Assembly: GCF_001431405.1 (NCBI RefSeq)
Contig: NZ_LDJL01000011.1
Span: 186,001-250,000 of the forward strand
From: Pseudoxanthomonas dokdonensis
GTDB taxonomy: Bacteria; Pseudomonadota; Gammaproteobacteria; Xanthomonadales; Xanthomonadaceae
Length of the DNA stretch: 64,000 nt
Reading direction: 5' to 3'
Below the pieces are notes generated by a model. The model saw nothing but the letters and a program-made list of their open reading frames with translations, ran no database searches and was not told where the DNA came from. Position numbers and translations under genes: made by a program. Within the stretch, counting starts at the first letter, position 1. Each line of letters starts with the position of its first letter. This document shows, in pieces, positions 1 to 9,429 of this stretch.

Positions 1-4
1 TCAT

Positions 5-78
5 CTTCAGCTTAACGCACGAATCGGACCGGGCAATATCGATGAATACTGCGCCATTCGTCAGTTAAACTCACAGGT
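5..78. promoter_or_regulatory. Probable trpB/trpI divergent control region
   Basis: This short interval precedes trpI and, by family context, should separate it from a leftward trpBA operon. A reverse-strand ATG lies at positions 4-2 and could be the trpB start, but nothing of the protein is in the window. An imperfect 22-bp dyad spans 41-62 (arms GATGAAT and ATTCGTC around 8 bp), placed as expected for a LysR-type operator. TrpI of Pseudomonas binds such an interval and activates trpBA with indoleglycerol phosphate; its use here is inferred. Confidence 0.45.
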
Positions 79-996
79 ATGAGCCGTCCCCTGCCCTCCT
101 TGAATGCCTTGCGCGCCTTCGAGGCCGCTGCCCGCCTGCAAAGTGTCAGCCTGGCGGCGGCCGAGCTGCATGTGACCCACGGTGCCATCAGCCGACAGGT
201 CAAACTGCTGGAACAGGAACTGGGGTTGGCCTTGTTCACCCGTCACGGCCGCGGCCTGGCGCTGACCAGCGCCGGTGTCCAGCTGCGCGATGCCAGCAGC
301 GCCGCGTTCAACCAGTTGCAGCAGGCGATTGCGGGCCTGCGACCCGCCTCAGGCAAGCGGGCGCTGGTGCTTGGCTGCCCGAGCAGTCTGCTGGCGCGCT
401 GGTTGATCCCGCGACTTGGGCAGCTTGAGCAGGATCTGCCGGGGCTGCCCCTGCACCTGGTGGCGCTGGAGACGGATCTGAGCAGTGCCCATCAGGATCT
501 GGATGCGGCGCTGTTTCTGGGCCAATCGCCCTATCCCGTCGGTTGGGACATCCATGAACTGGCGGTCGAAACCATTGGTCCGGTATTGGCGCCGGAACTG
601 GCCGAGCGATTGCATCTGGACACCTCGACGCCGCAAGCACTCTGTTCGCCAGCATTGCTGCACACCACTTCGCGGCCACAGGCATGGCCGAGCTGGGCCG
701 CCGGCAATGGCCTCGACCCAGATGACTTCAACATGGGCAACGGCTTTCCGCATCTATATCACCTGCTTGAAGCCGCCTCGGCCGGGCTCGGCATCGCCAT
801 TGCCCCGCGACAACTGGTCCAGGACGAACTGGACAACCGACGCCTGCTGGCACCGTGGGGATTTACCGACACCGACGGCAGATGGGTCTTGGCCGCCCGC
901 GCCGCGCATCGGGACCGGCGCATACCCGCGCTGGCCACCTGGTTGAGTGGGCAATTGCAGCAGCCATTCCGGCTAGGGCCCGATCATCCCGCGTAA
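79..996 (+). CDS. trpI: LysR-family regulator TrpI, predicted activator of trpBA
   Basis: The 305-residue protein has a LysR architecture: N-terminal winged helix-turn-helix (about residues 5-65, including SLAAAELHVTHGAISRQV) and a C-terminal substrate-binding domain. Its start (MSRPLPSLNALRAFEAAARL) and the C-terminal stretch around LLHTTSRPQAWPSWAA closely match Pseudomonas TrpI as I remember it, which activates tryptophan synthase genes in response to indoleglycerol phosphate. It converges on trpF (71 bp between stop codons), and its divergent partner would lie off the left edge. GcvA-type regulators are related, so the name rests on similarity plus the trpF context. Confidence 0.82.
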   Translation: MSRPLPSLNALRAFEAAARLQSVSLAAAELHVTHGAISRQVKLLEQELGLALFTRHGRGLALTSAGVQLRDASSAAFNQLQQAIAGLRPASGKRALVLGCPSSLLARWLIPRLGQLEQDLPGLPLHLVALETDLSSAHQDLDAALFLGQSPYPVGWDIHELAVETIGPVLAPELAERLHLDTSTPQALCSPALLHTTSRPQAWPSWAAGNGLDPDDFNMGNGFPHLYHLLEAASAGLGIAIAPRQLVQDELDNRRLLAPWGFTDTDGRWVLAARAAHRDRRIPALATWLSGQLQQPFRLGPDHPA

Positions 997-1067
997 AGCC
1001 GCGCGTACGCCAATGCCACGGATGGGATTGCGTTGGGCCGGGCCGCTGTGGCTCAGGAAATCCTGAA

Positions 1068-1712
1068 TCAGCCGGCTGCGACATCCGCCCGCCGCACCGC
1101 TTCGACAAAGCCGCGCATTTTTTCCGCGTCCTTGATACCCGGGGCTGATTCGATGCCGCTGGATACGTCAACGCCCCACGGGCGGGCGACGTGGATGGCA
1201 GTGGCGACATTGCCGGGCGAAAGACCGCCGGCAAGCAGGAAGGGCGTGCCGCTGCTGGCCTCGGGCATTTGTCGCCAATCGAAAACCGCACCGCTGCCGC
1301 CAGCCTCACCGGCGCCGTGGCCGTCGAACAGGAAACCGCTGGCCGAGGAAAAAACCGGCAGCAGCGCGCTGACCTCGGCGGGCTGGCGTCCGCCCATGGC
1401 GATGGCTTTCCAGTAAGGCACGTCGAACTGGCGGCAGAAGGCTTCGTCCTCGCTGCCATGGAACTGCAGCAGCTCCGGCCGCAGCTGTTCGACCATGCTC
1501 CGCACTTCATCGACGGGATTGTCCATCAGCAAGGCGACCACAGCGATTTCTTCCGGCACCAGCGCTCGCAGTGACAACGCCTGCTGCAGGGTGACGCGGC
1601 GGCGGCTGTGATGGGCGAATACCAGGCCGATGTAGTCCACCCCCAGTTCTATCGCCGAGTGCACATCCTGGGCGCGGGTCAATCCGCAGAACTTGATCCG
1701 GGTGTGGCTCAC
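1068..1712 (-). CDS. trpF: Phosphoribosylanthranilate isomerase (TrpF)
   Basis: TrpF converts N-(5-phosphoribosyl)anthranilate to CdRP in tryptophan synthesis. The 214-residue single TIM barrel shows the N-terminal catalytic IKFCGLTR motif, [10 protein letters not shown], a phosphate-binding LLAGGLSP loop and [10 protein letters not shown] chose the GTG start at 1712 because it overlaps the truA stop by 4 bp (GTGA) and a GGAGG Shine-Dalgarno lies 7 nt upstream. A longer frame begins at 1739 but would sit inside truA. It is the last gene of the minus-strand series, consistent with coupling to tryptophan synthase genes to the left. Confidence 0.95.
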   Translation of the reverse strand: MSHTRIKFCGLTRAQDVHSAIELGVDYIGLVFAHHSRRRVTLQQALSLRALVPEEIAVVALLMDNPVDEVRSMVEQLRPELLQFHGSEDEAFCRQFDVPYWKAIAMGGRQPAEVSALLPVFSSASGFLFDGHGAGEAGGSGAVFDWRQMPEASSGTPFLLAGGLSPGNVATAIHVARPWGVDVSSGIESAPGIKDAEKMRGFVEAVRRADVAAG

Positions 1713-2491
1713 AGGGTGACCTCCGCCGGCAGTTTCCATTCGGCTGGATACAGTGGGCTGACGAAGACCAGTCCATCGGCCGGTGCAGTCGGGCCGGCCA
1801 GCGTCCGATCACGACCGGCCAGCAGTTCGGCCAGCCAGCTTTCCGGTTGCTCGCCCCGCCCCACCAACAACAACGACCCGACGATGTTGCGCACCATGTG
1901 ATGCAGGAAGGCATTGGCCTGGACCTCGACGATGACTTCCTCGCCATGCCGGCTGACGTTGAGATGATGCAGGTTGCGTCGCGCGTGCGGTGCCTGGCAA
2001 TGCACGGTGCGGAACGCGCTGAAGTCGTGTTCGCCCAGCAGGTGCTGGCCGGCACGGTGCATCGCCGCCGCGTCCAGCGGCAGCCGCTCCCAGCTCAGGT
2101 ACTGGCGTCCGAGCGCCGGGCGTACCCCGCGATTGAGGATGCGGTAGCGATAACGGCGCGCGCGCGCGGAAAAACGGGCGTGGAAGTCATCGGCCACCGG
2201 CTGGCACCAGCGCACGCAGACCGAGGCCGGCAGCTGCGAGGTCGCGCCCAGCGACCAGGCGCGCGGCGAGCGTACCGCGTCACTGTCGAAATGCACGACC
2301 TGGCATTGGCCATGCACGCCGGAATCGGTGCGCCCGGCGCAGACGGTTTCGATAGGGCTGTTGGCGACAAAGGAAAGCGCGTTTTCCAGCACCGACTGCA
2401 CGGTGCTGCTGTCGTGCACGCCCGGCTTTGCCAATCGTTGCCAGCCGAGGAAATCACCGCCGTCGTATTCGACGCCCAGTGCGTAGCGCAT
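1709..2491 (-). CDS. truA: tRNA pseudouridine(38-40) synthase TruA
   Basis: TruA isomerises uridines 38-40 of the anticodon arm in many tRNAs. The 260-residue protein has the family length and the catalytic aspartate in [11 protein letters not shown] (Asp56). It begins [11 protein letters not shown] and includes the conserved [11 protein letters not shown] segment of the C-terminal half. It sits 53 bp downstream of the fimV stop and is translationally coupled to trpF. The fimV-truA-trpF order is also found in Pseudomonas. Confidence 0.96.
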   Translation of the reverse strand: MRYALGVEYDGGDFLGWQRLAKPGVHDSSTVQSVLENALSFVANSPIETVCAGRTDSGVHGQCQVVHFDSDAVRSPRAWSLGATSQLPASVCVRWCQPVADDFHARFSARARRYRYRILNRGVRPALGRQYLSWERLPLDAAAMHRAGQHLLGEHDFSAFRTVHCQAPHARRNLHHLNVSRHGEEVIVEVQANAFLHHMVRNIVGSLLLVGRGEQPESWLAELLAGRDRTLAGPTAPADGLVFVSPLYPAEWKLPAEVTL

Positions 2492-2544
2492 GCCAGCTAC
2501 CCCACCCTGCGCCGGTCAATGCCGTTGCCTGCGAACATGACGGC

Positions 2545-4359
2545 TCAGCCGATCTCGCGCAGCAGCTGCCGGGCTTCGCCACGCGCCACGTCGTCGTCGC
2601 TGTCGAGTACTTCGTGCAGCAGGTCGCGGGCAGTGGCGACATCGCCCAGATCCAGATAGGCCATGGCCAGTTCCAGTCGATCACGACCGGCCGGCTGGGT
2701 GCTGGACGGGCTGCTGGCGACCGCAGCGTTGGCTGCCTTGGCGGCTTCCACCGCGGTCGGCCCGGAATGCCACGGCGGCTGGATGGAAGCACTGTGGCTG
2801 AAGGTGGTGACCGGCTTGCCGACCGCTGGCTCCAGCATCGGCGAACCCGCCGGCTCGGCCACTATGTCGTCCACGGGTTCCGCCGCCGTCGCCACGTCGT
2901 CACTGGCAAGTGGCTGTGCTTCGGGCTCGGTAACCGGCACCGCCGCGGCCAGCGCGGCACTGTCGAAGCGCGGCGCACGCACGGGTTTGGCCGGCGCATC
3001 AATGGCCAGCCGCCTGCGTCGATGCGAGAAGCCCCAGATCACCGCGGCCGCCAACAGCAGCAGCAAGCCGGCACCGGCCCACAGCGGCAGACCACCGCTG
3101 CCATTGCTCTGTGCCAGCTGTTGCTGCGCGGCGGCCAGATCGCTGTCTTTCATCGCGATCAGTTTTGCCTGCTGCTGCTTGAGTTTCTCCAGCTCGGCGA
3201 CCTGGGCGCGCAGTTCCTGCACCTCGGTTTCGCGCGCGGCCAGGTCTTCCTGGCTTTGTTGCAATTGTTGTTCTGCCAGCATGTCGCCCTCGCCTCCGCT
3301 GCTGATGCCGGATTGTGTGCCCGCCTGGCCTGCGTTGTCGGAAACCGGGGGCGCGATTTCCAGGCGTGCGTTGTTGTTTGCCGGTGCCGCGCCGGTTGCT
3401 GTAAGGCTGCTGCTGTTGTTGGCAACCGGTTGCGGAATCGGCTGGCGGGCCTGCCGCCATTCGGCGATCTGGCTGCGCACCAGCGCGGCGGCCTCGGCCT
3501 CCTGCAGCTGGGCGATGTCGGCTGACGGTGGTACCCGCAGTACCGCACCCTGCTTGAGCAGGTTGATGTTGCCCTTGATGAAGGCCTCGGGATTGGCGCG
3601 CAGCAGCGCGACCATGGTCTGGTCGAGCGTATAGCCGGTGCCGGCGCGCAGCCGGCTGGCGATTTCGGACAGTGTCTGCCCACGCTGGACCACGGTGTCC
3701 TGCATCGGCGCGGCCATGGCAGCGGATGGCGCGGCGGCTATCGCTTGCGGTGCTGGCACTGGCGCGGGCGCAATTGCCGTGTCGGCGGTCGGTTCGGCCG
3801 GCGTTGCTTCCGGCTCGGCGGCCAGCGGCTCACTCGACGCTGGCGGGCTGCTGGCCGGCATCTGCGGCTCGCGCACGATGGTATCGCTGGGCGCGGCCTG
3901 CGGTGCCTGGATGTAAGGCTGGTCGGCAGCGGCCACGGTGCCCGGTGCCTGCACCAGCGCCGAATACTCGCGTACCAGCCTGCCCTGGCCCCAGTCCACT
4001 TCAATCAGGAAATTGACCGCCGCCACGTCCACCGGCGCCTGGCTGGTCACCCGGATGACCGGACGACCGCTGTCATCCAGCGCCACCGCGAAACTGAGAT
4101 CGTTGACCAGGCCTTGCGGCCGCGGCAGGCCGACGCGCTCGAAGGTGACCGGCGACGCCAAGCGTGCCTGCAGTTGCTCCAGTTCACCCGGCTCGTTGGA
4201 GATCACCGGGATTTCGGCCACCAGCGGCTGGCCAGGCTGCGACTTGACGCGTATTTCGCCCAGCCCAAGCGCCATCGCGCTGAAGCTGGCAAGCACCAGC
4301 CACAACGCCACCACCCATCGCATCGGATGTCTTGCCACCGGCATGACCTCAATCCCCAT
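2545..4359 (-). CDS. fimV: FimV/HubP-like polar membrane protein
   Basis: This is a FimV-family inner-membrane hub protein, known in relatives to organise type IV pili, twitching or the cell pole. It has an N-terminal signal (MRWVVALWLVLASFSAMALG), a periplasmic FimV/VPEP-like domain, a low-complexity Ala/Pro linker, a LysM-like segment (TVVQRGQTLSEIASRL), a coiled coil and one membrane span (LWAGAGLLLLLAAAVIWGF). The cytoplasmic C-terminus ends in the conserved FimV TPR-like motif (LAMAYLDLGDVATARDLLHE). At about 604 residues it is short for the family (often 650-1000). The ATG at 4359 or at 4344 are both possible starts; an upstream in-frame codon at 4431 has no support. Confidence 0.88.
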   Translation of the reverse strand: MGIEVMPVARHPMRWVVALWLVLASFSAMALGLGEIRVKSQPGQPLVAEIPVISNEPGELEQLQARLASPVTFERVGLPRPQGLVNDLSFAVALDDSGRPVIRVTSQAPVDVAAVNFLIEVDWGQGRLVREYSALVQAPGTVAAADQPYIQAPQAAPSDTIVREPQMPASSPPASSEPLAAEPEATPAEPTADTAIAPAPVPAPQAIAAAPSAAMAAPMQDTVVQRGQTLSEIASRLRAGTGYTLDQTMVALLRANPEAFIKGNINLLKQGAVLRVPPSADIAQLQEAEAAALVRSQIAEWRQARQPIPQPVANNSSSLTATGAAPANNNARLEIAPPVSDNAGQAGTQSGISSGGEGDMLAEQQLQQSQEDLAARETEVQELRAQVAELEKLKQQQAKLIAMKDSDLAAAQQQLAQSNGSGGLPLWAGAGLLLLLAAAVIWGFSHRRRRLAIDAPAKPVRAPRFDSAALAAAVPVTEPEAQPLASDDVATAAEPVDDIVAEPAGSPMLEPAVGKPVTTFSHSASIQPPWHSGPTAVEAAKAANAAVASSPSSTQPAGRDRLELAMAYLDLGDVATARDLLHEVLDSDDDVARGEARQLLREIG

Positions 4360-4368
4360 TACGTTTTC

Positions 4369-4381
4369 CAACAACAATATA
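4369..4381 (-). promoter_or_regulatory. Candidate fimV promoter -10
   Basis: On the reverse strand TATATT occupies 4381-4376, which would start transcription near 4369, about 10 nt before the chosen fimV ATG. No good -35 is visible at 16-18 nt, so this is a weak call made from the -10 and the local AT-rich patch in an otherwise GC-rich region. Confidence 0.3.
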
Positions 4382-4452
4382 CCGGCTAAAACTGCACAAG
4401 GACATGAGGAGTCCGGCTGCCCGCGGCCCATGCCGCGGCAACCGGGGGTTGG

Positions 4453-4476
4453 CGGGACGCCGCGGTGGGCGTCCCG
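4453..4476 (-). terminator. Hairpin after asd, possible terminator
   Basis: Arms CGGGACGC (4453-4460) and GCGTCCCG (4469-4476) form an 8-bp perfect stem with an 8-nt loop, starting 10 bp past the asd stop. There is no T tract on the minus strand, so it may be an RNA-stability or attenuating hairpin and not a true intrinsic terminator. Confidence 0.35.
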
Positions 4477-4485
4477 GACCCAGGT

Positions 4486-5511
4486 TCAGCCTTCGCTGGC
4501 GACCAGTTCTGCCAGCTGCACCGCGTTCAGCGCGGCACCCTTGCGGATGTTATCGCTGACGATCCACAGGTTGAGACCGCGCGGGTGCGAAAGATCTTCG
4601 CGGATGCGGCCCACGTACACCGGATCGGTGCCCGAGGCATGGGTCACCGGCGTCGGGTAGCCACCGGCCTTGTGCTCGTCGACCACTTCCACGCCCGGCG
4701 CGGCAGCCAGGATCTCGCGCGCCTGCTGCGGGGTGATACGGGTTTCGGTTTCGATGTTGACCGCTTCGGAATGACCGAAGAACACCGGTACCCGCACCGC
4801 GGTCGGATTGACCATGATGCTGTCGTCGCCGAGGATCTTGCGGGTCTCCCAGACCAGCTTCATTTCTTCCTTGGTGAAACCGTTGTCCTGGAAGTCGTCG
4901 ATGTGCGGGATCAGGTTGAAGGCAATCTGGACCGGGAAACGTTCCGGCTCCGGATCCTGGAAGTTGAGCAGGGCACCGGTCTGGCGGCCCAGCTCTTCCA
5001 TCGCCGAACGGCCGCCACCGGACACCGACTGGTAGGTCGCCACGTTGATGCGCTGGATCGGCGAGACCTTGTGCAGCGGCGCCAGCGCGACCAGCATCTG
5101 CATGGTCGAGCAGTTGGGATTGGCGATGATGCCGCGCGGCCGGTTGCGGACCTGCTCCGGGTTGACCTCGCTGACCACCAGCGGGATATCGTCGTCATAG
5201 CGGAACGCGGACGAGTTGTCGATGACCACCGCGCCAGCGGCGGCGAATTTCGGTGCATATTCCTTCGACACGCTGCCGCCAGCGGAGAACAGCGCGATGT
5301 CGACGCCGGTCGGGTCGAAACCCGCCAGGTCCTGCACATCAATCTGGTTGCCGTTGAATTCGACCGTGCCGCCGGCCGAACGCGCCGATGCCAGCGCGAC
5401 CAGTTCGGACACCGGGAAATTGCGCTCGGCCAGGATGCTCAGCATCACTTCGCCGACGGCACCGGTGGCACCGACGACGGCGACCTTGAAACTGCGATTG
5501 GGATTGCTCAT
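4486..5511 (-). CDS. asd: Aspartate-semialdehyde dehydrogenase
   Basis: Asd reduces aspartyl phosphate to aspartate semialdehyde, the branch point to lysine/diaminopimelate, threonine and methionine. The 341-residue protein starts with the NADP-binding VAVVGATGAVG motif and carries the nucleophile Cys134 in ANPNCST, plus GGYPTPVTHASGTD near the C-terminus. Its length fits the shorter class of bacterial Asd (about 340 residues). It lies between the 2-hydroxyacid dehydrogenase gene (86 bp gap) and fimV, as asd-fimV does in Pseudomonas. DapA, the next lysine-branch enzyme, is encoded at 48.3-49.2 kb. Confidence 0.97.
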   Translation of the reverse strand: MSNPNRSFKVAVVGATGAVGEVMLSILAERNFPVSELVALASARSAGGTVEFNGNQIDVQDLAGFDPTGVDIALFSAGGSVSKEYAPKFAAAGAVVIDNSSAFRYDDDIPLVVSEVNPEQVRNRPRGIIANPNCSTMQMLVALAPLHKVSPIQRINVATYQSVSGGGRSAMEELGRQTGALLNFQDPEPERFPVQIAFNLIPHIDDFQDNGFTKEEMKLVWETRKILGDDSIMVNPTAVRVPVFFGHSEAVNIETETRITPQQAREILAAAPGVEVVDEHKAGGYPTPVTHASGTDPVYVGRIREDLSHPRGLNLWIVSDNIRKGAALNAVQLAELVASEG

Positions 5512-5568
5512 GGATTCGTAATCTTCAATGGAATGTGGGAGGGACAGCAGGACTACCAGCCATGTTCG

Positions 5569-5598
5569 GGGAACCGTCGACAGCCGATGACGGTTCCC
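5569..5598 (-). other. 10-bp perfect hairpin between hydroxyacid dehydrogenase and asd
   Basis: Arms GGGAACCGTC (5569-5578) and GACGGTTCCC (5589-5598) pair perfectly around a 10-nt loop, beginning at the stop codon of the upstream gene. On the transcribed minus strand no T tract follows, so it could be an attenuator or mRNA-processing hairpin separating expression of the two genes. Confidence 0.4.
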
Positions 5599-6629
5599 TA
5601 TCGTTTTTTGATCGCGGTTTTGCGCTCGGCACCGGCCAGCACCCCGGCGTTGATCGGCGCGGACGGTTGGCCGGCCTGCGGGCCTTGGCCCAGTGCGGCG
5701 ATCAGATTGTCCACCGCCAGCGCCACCATCGCGCGGCGGGTGGCCAGGGTGCCACTGGCGATATGCGGGGTCAGCACCACGTTGCGCAGCGCCAGCAATG
5801 CCGGCTGCACTGCCGGCTCGCCTTCGAAGACATCCAGCCCGGCCGCGGCCAGCCGGCCGTTGGCCAGGGCGTCGGCCAGCGCCAGCTCGTCGACAATGCC
5901 GCCGCGGGCGATGTTGACCAGGGTGGCAGTGGGTTTCATCCGCGCCAGTGCGGCGGCGTCAATCAGGTGATGGACCTGCGGCGAATACGGCAACACCAGC
6001 AGCAGGTGGTCGGCCTGCGCCAGCAGCTGGTCGAAACCACTGTATGTCGCGTTGCAATCGCGCTCCATGTCCAAAGGCAGGCGTTTGCGATTGTGGTACA
6101 GCACGCGCATGCCGAAACCACGCGCGCGACGGGCAATGCCCTGGCCGATGCGCCCCATGCCGACGATGCCCAGGGTGCTGCCATGGATATCGGCGCCGAG
6201 CAGGCTGGCGAACGACCATTGCCGCCAATGGCCGGCGCGCAGCCACTGCTCGGCCTCGGTGATGCGGCGAGCCGTCGCCATCATCAGCGCGAAGCCGAAA
6301 TCGGCGGTTGTTTCGCTCAGCACGTCCGGGGTATTGGTCGCGACGATACCGGCCGCGGTGAGTGCATCGACATCGAGGTTGTTGTAGCCGACGCCGACAT
6401 TGGCGATGGCACGCAGGCGCGAGGCACCGGCGATTTCCGCCGCGCCGATGCGGTCATTGAGCGTGGCCAGCACGCCGTCGACATCGGCCAGCTGGCGCGC
6501 CAGCGCCGTCGAATCGTGCTGGCTGACCTGTTCGGTCACCCGCACATCGAAGTAGTCATCCAGCCGGCCGACGATGTCATCGAACAGCGGTTGCGACACC
6601 CATACGCGCTGGCGAGGCGCCTCAGCCAT
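5598..6629 (-). CDS. D-2-hydroxyacid dehydrogenase (glyoxylate/hydroxypyruvate reductase type)
   Basis: This NAD(P)H-dependent D-2-hydroxyacid dehydrogenase has 343 residues. The Rossmann motif [14 protein letters not shown] is followed by YHNRKR. The catalytic Arg, Glu and His sit in [18 protein letters not shown] and [21 protein letters not shown] and [13 protein letters not shown] resemble GhrB/2-ketogluconate reductases more than PdxB. The ATG at 6629 overlaps the aroC stop by 8 bp, so it is probably coupled to aroC; a start at 6668 would lie further inside aroC. The true substrate cannot be read from sequence; glyoxylate/hydroxypyruvate is the family-based guess. Confidence 0.88.
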   Translation of the reverse strand: MAEAPRQRVWVSQPLFDDIVGRLDDYFDVRVTEQVSQHDSTALARQLADVDGVLATLNDRIGAAEIAGASRLRAIANVGVGYNNLDVDALTAAGIVATNTPDVLSETTADFGFALMMATARRITEAEQWLRAGHWRQWSFASLLGADIHGSTLGIVGMGRIGQGIARRARGFGMRVLYHNRKRLPLDMERDCNATYSGFDQLLAQADHLLLVLPYSPQVHHLIDAAALARMKPTATLVNIARGGIVDELALADALANGRLAAAGLDVFEGEPAVQPALLALRNVVLTPHIASGTLATRRAMVALAVDNLIAALGQGPQAGQPSAPINAGVLAGAERKTAIKKR

Positions 6630-7719
6630 CCACGCTGCCCGCGATCCGCGGCGGCACCTCGCCGACATCAGCGCACTGGGCGCGGTGGCGCAGGGCCTGA
6701 TCCATCAACACCAGCGCCATCATCGCCTCGGCGATCGGAGTGGCACGGATACCGACGCAGGGGTCGTGGCGACCGGTGGTCACCACTTCCACCGCGCTAC
6801 CGCTGGTATCGACGGTGGCACCGGGCAGGCGCAGGCTGGAGGTCGGCTTGAGCACGATCGAAGCGCTGATCTGCTGGCCGGTGGAAATCCCGCCAAGGAT
6901 GCCGCCGGCATGATTGGACAGGAAGCCTTGCGGACTCATCAGGTCGCGATGCTCGCTGCCCTTCTGCGAGACCGCGGCGAAGCCATCGCCGATTTCCACG
7001 CCCTTGACCGCATTGATGCTCATCAAGGCCGCCGCCAGTTCGCCATCGAGCTTGCCATAGATCGGCTCGCCCCAGCCCGCCGGCACGCCATCGGCAACCA
7101 CGTTGACGCGTGCGCCAATCGAGTCGCCGGACTTGCGCAGCGCGTCCATGTAGGCTTCCAGTTCAGGCACCTGCGCGGCATGCGGCCAGAAGAACGGATT
7201 GTCCTCCACCGCCGACCAGTCGAAGCCCTGGTGCGTGATCCCGCCAAGCTGCGACAGATAGCCGCGCACGGTCACGCCGAAACGCTGCTGCAGCCATTTC
7301 TTGGCGATCACCGCCGCGGCCACCCGCATGGTCGTCTCGCGGGCCGAAGAACGACCGCCGCCACGTGGATCGCGGATGCCGTACTTCTGCCAGTAGCTGT
7401 AGTCGGCATGGCCGGGACGGAACTGCGCGGCGATGTTGCTGTAATCCTTGCTGCGCTGGTCGGTGTTGCGGATCAACAGCGCAATCGGCGTGCCGGTGGT
7501 CTGGCCCTCGTAGACGCCGCTGAGGATCTCGACTTCATCGGTCTCGCGGCGGGCCGAGGTGTGGCGCGACTTGCCGGTCGCACGCCGCTGCAGGTCATGG
7601 CTGAACTCGTCGGCGGCCAGCGCCAGCCCGGGCGGACAGCCGTCGACCACGCAGCCGATGGCCGGGCCATGCGACTCGCCGAAGGTGGTCACCCGCAGCA
7701 GCTGGCCAAACGTGTTCAT
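6622..7719 (-). CDS. aroC: Chorismate synthase
   Basis: AroC makes chorismate from EPSP with reduced FMN, the last shikimate step. The 365-residue protein has the expected length and signatures: N-terminal [20 protein letters not shown], the central [20 protein letters not shown] region and C-terminal [18 protein letters not shown]. The start overlaps the prmB stop by 4 bp, and the end overlaps the downstream dehydrogenase by 8 bp, so the three are one translationally coupled unit. Chorismate made here feeds the tryptophan branch whose trpF lies in the same series. Confidence 0.98.
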   Translation of the reverse strand: MNTFGQLLRVTTFGESHGPAIGCVVDGCPPGLALAADEFSHDLQRRATGKSRHTSARRETDEVEILSGVYEGQTTGTPIALLIRNTDQRSKDYSNIAAQFRPGHADYSYWQKYGIRDPRGGGRSSARETTMRVAAAVIAKKWLQQRFGVTVRGYLSQLGGITHQGFDWSAVEDNPFFWPHAAQVPELEAYMDALRKSGDSIGARVNVVADGVPAGWGEPIYGKLDGELAAALMSINAVKGVEIGDGFAAVSQKGSEHRDLMSPQGFLSNHAGGILGGISTGQQISASIVLKPTSSLRLPGATVDTSGSAVEVVTTGRHDPCVGIRATPIAEAMMALVLMDQALRHRAQCADVGEVPPRIAGSVDG

Positions 7720-8645
7720 GGACGCGCGTCGGCCAGTTCGCTGATGCGGGCGCTGTGCCGGATCAGTTCACGGCATTCCACCGAGAAGATGCCCATCTGC
7801 CCGACCTTGAACTCGATCCACTCGAAGCCGACTTCCGGCAGCAGCTTGATCAGGTGCTGCTCGGACTCGCCCACTTCGCAGATCAACAGGCCGTCCTCGC
7901 TCAGGTGCAATGGCGCATCGCGCAGGATCTTCAGCACCAGGTCCAGGCCATCGTCACCGGCGCGCAGGCCGAGCTCGGGCTCGTAGGAATACTCCTTCGG
8001 CAGTGCGTCGGTCTCGTCATTGGTCACGTAGGGCGGATTGGTCACGATCAGATCGTAGTGGCGACCGCCGAGACCGCTGAACAGGTCCGACTTCAGCAGC
8101 TGCACGTTGTCGGCCAGCAGCCGCGCCTTGTTCTCGGCCGCCAGCGCCAGCGCGTCATCGCTGATGTCGACGCCATCGACCTGCCAGTCCGGCTGGTAAT
8201 GGCCCATGGCGATGGCGATGCAGCCCGAACCGGTGCACAGGTCCAGCGCGCGGTGCACTTCGCGGCCACCCAGCCAGGGTTCGAAACCGGATTCGATCAG
8301 TTCGGCAATCGGCGAGCGCGGCACCAGCGCACGCGCGTCGCTCTTGAAGTTGAGGCCGGCAAACCAGGCTTCGCCGGTCAGGTAGGCAATCGGCACGCGC
8401 TCATCGATGCGGCGCTGGAACAACGCCAGGATTGCCTGTTTCTCGCTCAGCAGCAGTCGCGCCTGGCCATAGGCCGGGCCGATGTCCGGTGGCAGATGCA
8501 AGGTGTGCAGCACCAGTTGGGTCGCCTCGTCCACGGCATTGTCGTAGCTGTGGCCGAAGGTCAGGCCTGCCTGGTTGAAACGGCTGGCGCCGTAGCGGAT
8601 CAGGTCGATGATGGTGTGCAGTTCTGCGGCTGCTTCGGCAGTCAT
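7716..8645 (-). CDS. prmB: 50S ribosomal protein L3 glutamine N5-methyltransferase PrmB
   Basis: PrmB methylates a glutamine of ribosomal protein L3 using SAM. The 309-residue protein carries the SAM-binding [14 protein letters not shown] motif (about 135-148) and the glutamine-binding NPPY motif (203-206, in [12 protein letters not shown]). The paralogous PrmC (release factors) is usually shorter and lies beside prfA; the adjacency with aroC here is the classic PrmB arrangement. It appears to head the long minus-strand transcript toward aroC. Confidence 0.95.
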   Translation of the reverse strand: MTAEAAAELHTIIDLIRYGASRFNQAGLTFGHSYDNAVDEATQLVLHTLHLPPDIGPAYGQARLLLSEKQAILALFQRRIDERVPIAYLTGEAWFAGLNFKSDARALVPRSPIAELIESGFEPWLGGREVHRALDLCTGSGCIAIAMGHYQPDWQVDGVDISDDALALAAENKARLLADNVQLLKSDLFSGLGGRHYDLIVTNPPYVTNDETDALPKEYSYEPELGLRAGDDGLDLVLKILRDAPLHLSEDGLLICEVGESEQHLIKLLPEVGFEWIEFKVGQMGIFSVECRELIRHSARISELADARP

Positions 8646-8677
8646 GGCGGGGCTTCTGGGGCACGCGGCGGATGCGG

Positions 8678-8690
8678 CCTTCCAGTATAT
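8678..8690 (-). promoter_or_regulatory. Candidate prmB promoter -10
   Basis: TATACT on the reverse strand (8690-8685), inside an AT patch reading TATATACT, predicts a start near 8678 and a leader of about 33 nt before the prmB ATG. The -35 is poor. A forward TATCAT at 8725-8730 could serve the divergent SCO gene. Confidence 0.4.
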
Positions 8691-8757
8691 AGGCAGCGGT
8701 CGGGTGTTATCGCGGCTCGCCGGCTATCATGGCCCGTCGTGCTTATGAGTCGTGGTC

Positions 8758-9429
8758 ATGTTCAACAAGAAAATCGGTTATATCCTGGTCATCGCGCTGG
8801 CCGCCGGGCTCGGCCTGCTGGCCGCGCAGCACTGGCTGGCACCGGCACCGTCGAAAGCCGCGCTGCCGCAGACCCGCGCGGTCACCCTGTTCCCGCAGAG
8901 CCGTGAAGTACCGGCATTTTCGCTGCGCCAGTCCGACGGCACCCAGCTCACCGCCGGCGAACTGAAAGGCCACTGGACGCTGGTGTTCCTGGGCTTCACT
9001 TCCTGCCCCGACGTCTGCCCCACCACCCTGGCCGAGCTGGCGCAGGCGCAGAAGCAGTGGACCGCGCTGCCGGAATCAATCCGCCCGCGCCTGTTGTTCG
9101 TGTCGGTCGACCCCGAGCGCGATGACCCGGCCAAGGTTGGCGAATATGCGCACGCCTTCCATCCCGACACCCTGGCCGCCACCGCCGATGTGCCGGCGCT
9201 GGAGAATTTCGCCAAATCGCTGGGCTTCGTCTTCATCAAGGTGCCGGGCAAGCATTTCGACGAGAATCCGCGGGACTACAGCATGGACCATTCCTCCGGC
9301 ATTGCCGTGCTGGACCCGCAGGGCCGCCAGGCTGGTCTGATCCGTGCGCCGCTGGACCCGGTGGCAATCGCCGCCGACATGCTGGCGCTGACCGACGCCA
9401 GCAGCGAAGGCGCCAGGACCTCGCCATGA
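8758..9429 (+). CDS. SCO1/SenC-family copper chaperone
   Basis: SCO proteins deliver copper to cytochrome c oxidase CuA or act as periplasmic thiol-disulfide proteins. One N-terminal membrane anchor ([15 protein letters not shown]) precedes a thioredoxin-like domain with the copper-binding CPDVC (Cys83, Cys87) and the conserved histidine in DYSMDHSSG. The length of 223 residues is typical. I prefer ATG 8758 to GTG 8752 because a GAG-type ribosome site is better spaced. It overlaps psd by 4 bp, which couples their translation. No oxidase genes lie nearby. Confidence 0.9.
   Translation: MFNKKIGYILVIALAAGLGLLAAQHWLAPAPSKAALPQTRAVTLFPQSREVPAFSLRQSDGTQLTAGELKGHWTLVFLGFTSCPDVCPTTLAELAQAQKQWTALPESIRPRLLFVSVDPERDDPAKVGEYAHAFHPDTLAATADVPALENFAKSLGFVFIKVPGKHFDENPRDYSMDHSSGIAVLDPQGRQAGLIRAPLDPVAIAADMLALTDASSEGARTSP

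Noticed and set aside
2428-3525. Long plus-strand open frame (365 codons) opposite fimV/truA
   Set aside because: Antisense to two recognised genes; Gly/Arg/Gln/His-rich composition typical of a high-GC shadow frame.
5569-5609. Hairpin plus T6 that looks like a plus-strand intrinsic terminator
   Set aside because: No plus-strand gene precedes it, and the T run is simply the lysine codons at the end of the minus-strand dehydrogenase gene.
4465-5970. Plus-strand frame of 501 codons
   Set aside because: Entirely opposite asd and the hydroxyacid dehydrogenase; no recognisable domain.
6574-7986. Plus-strand frame of 470 codons
   Set aside because: Opposite aroC and prmB, which are unmistakable; amino-acid composition is that of a reverse-complement shadow.
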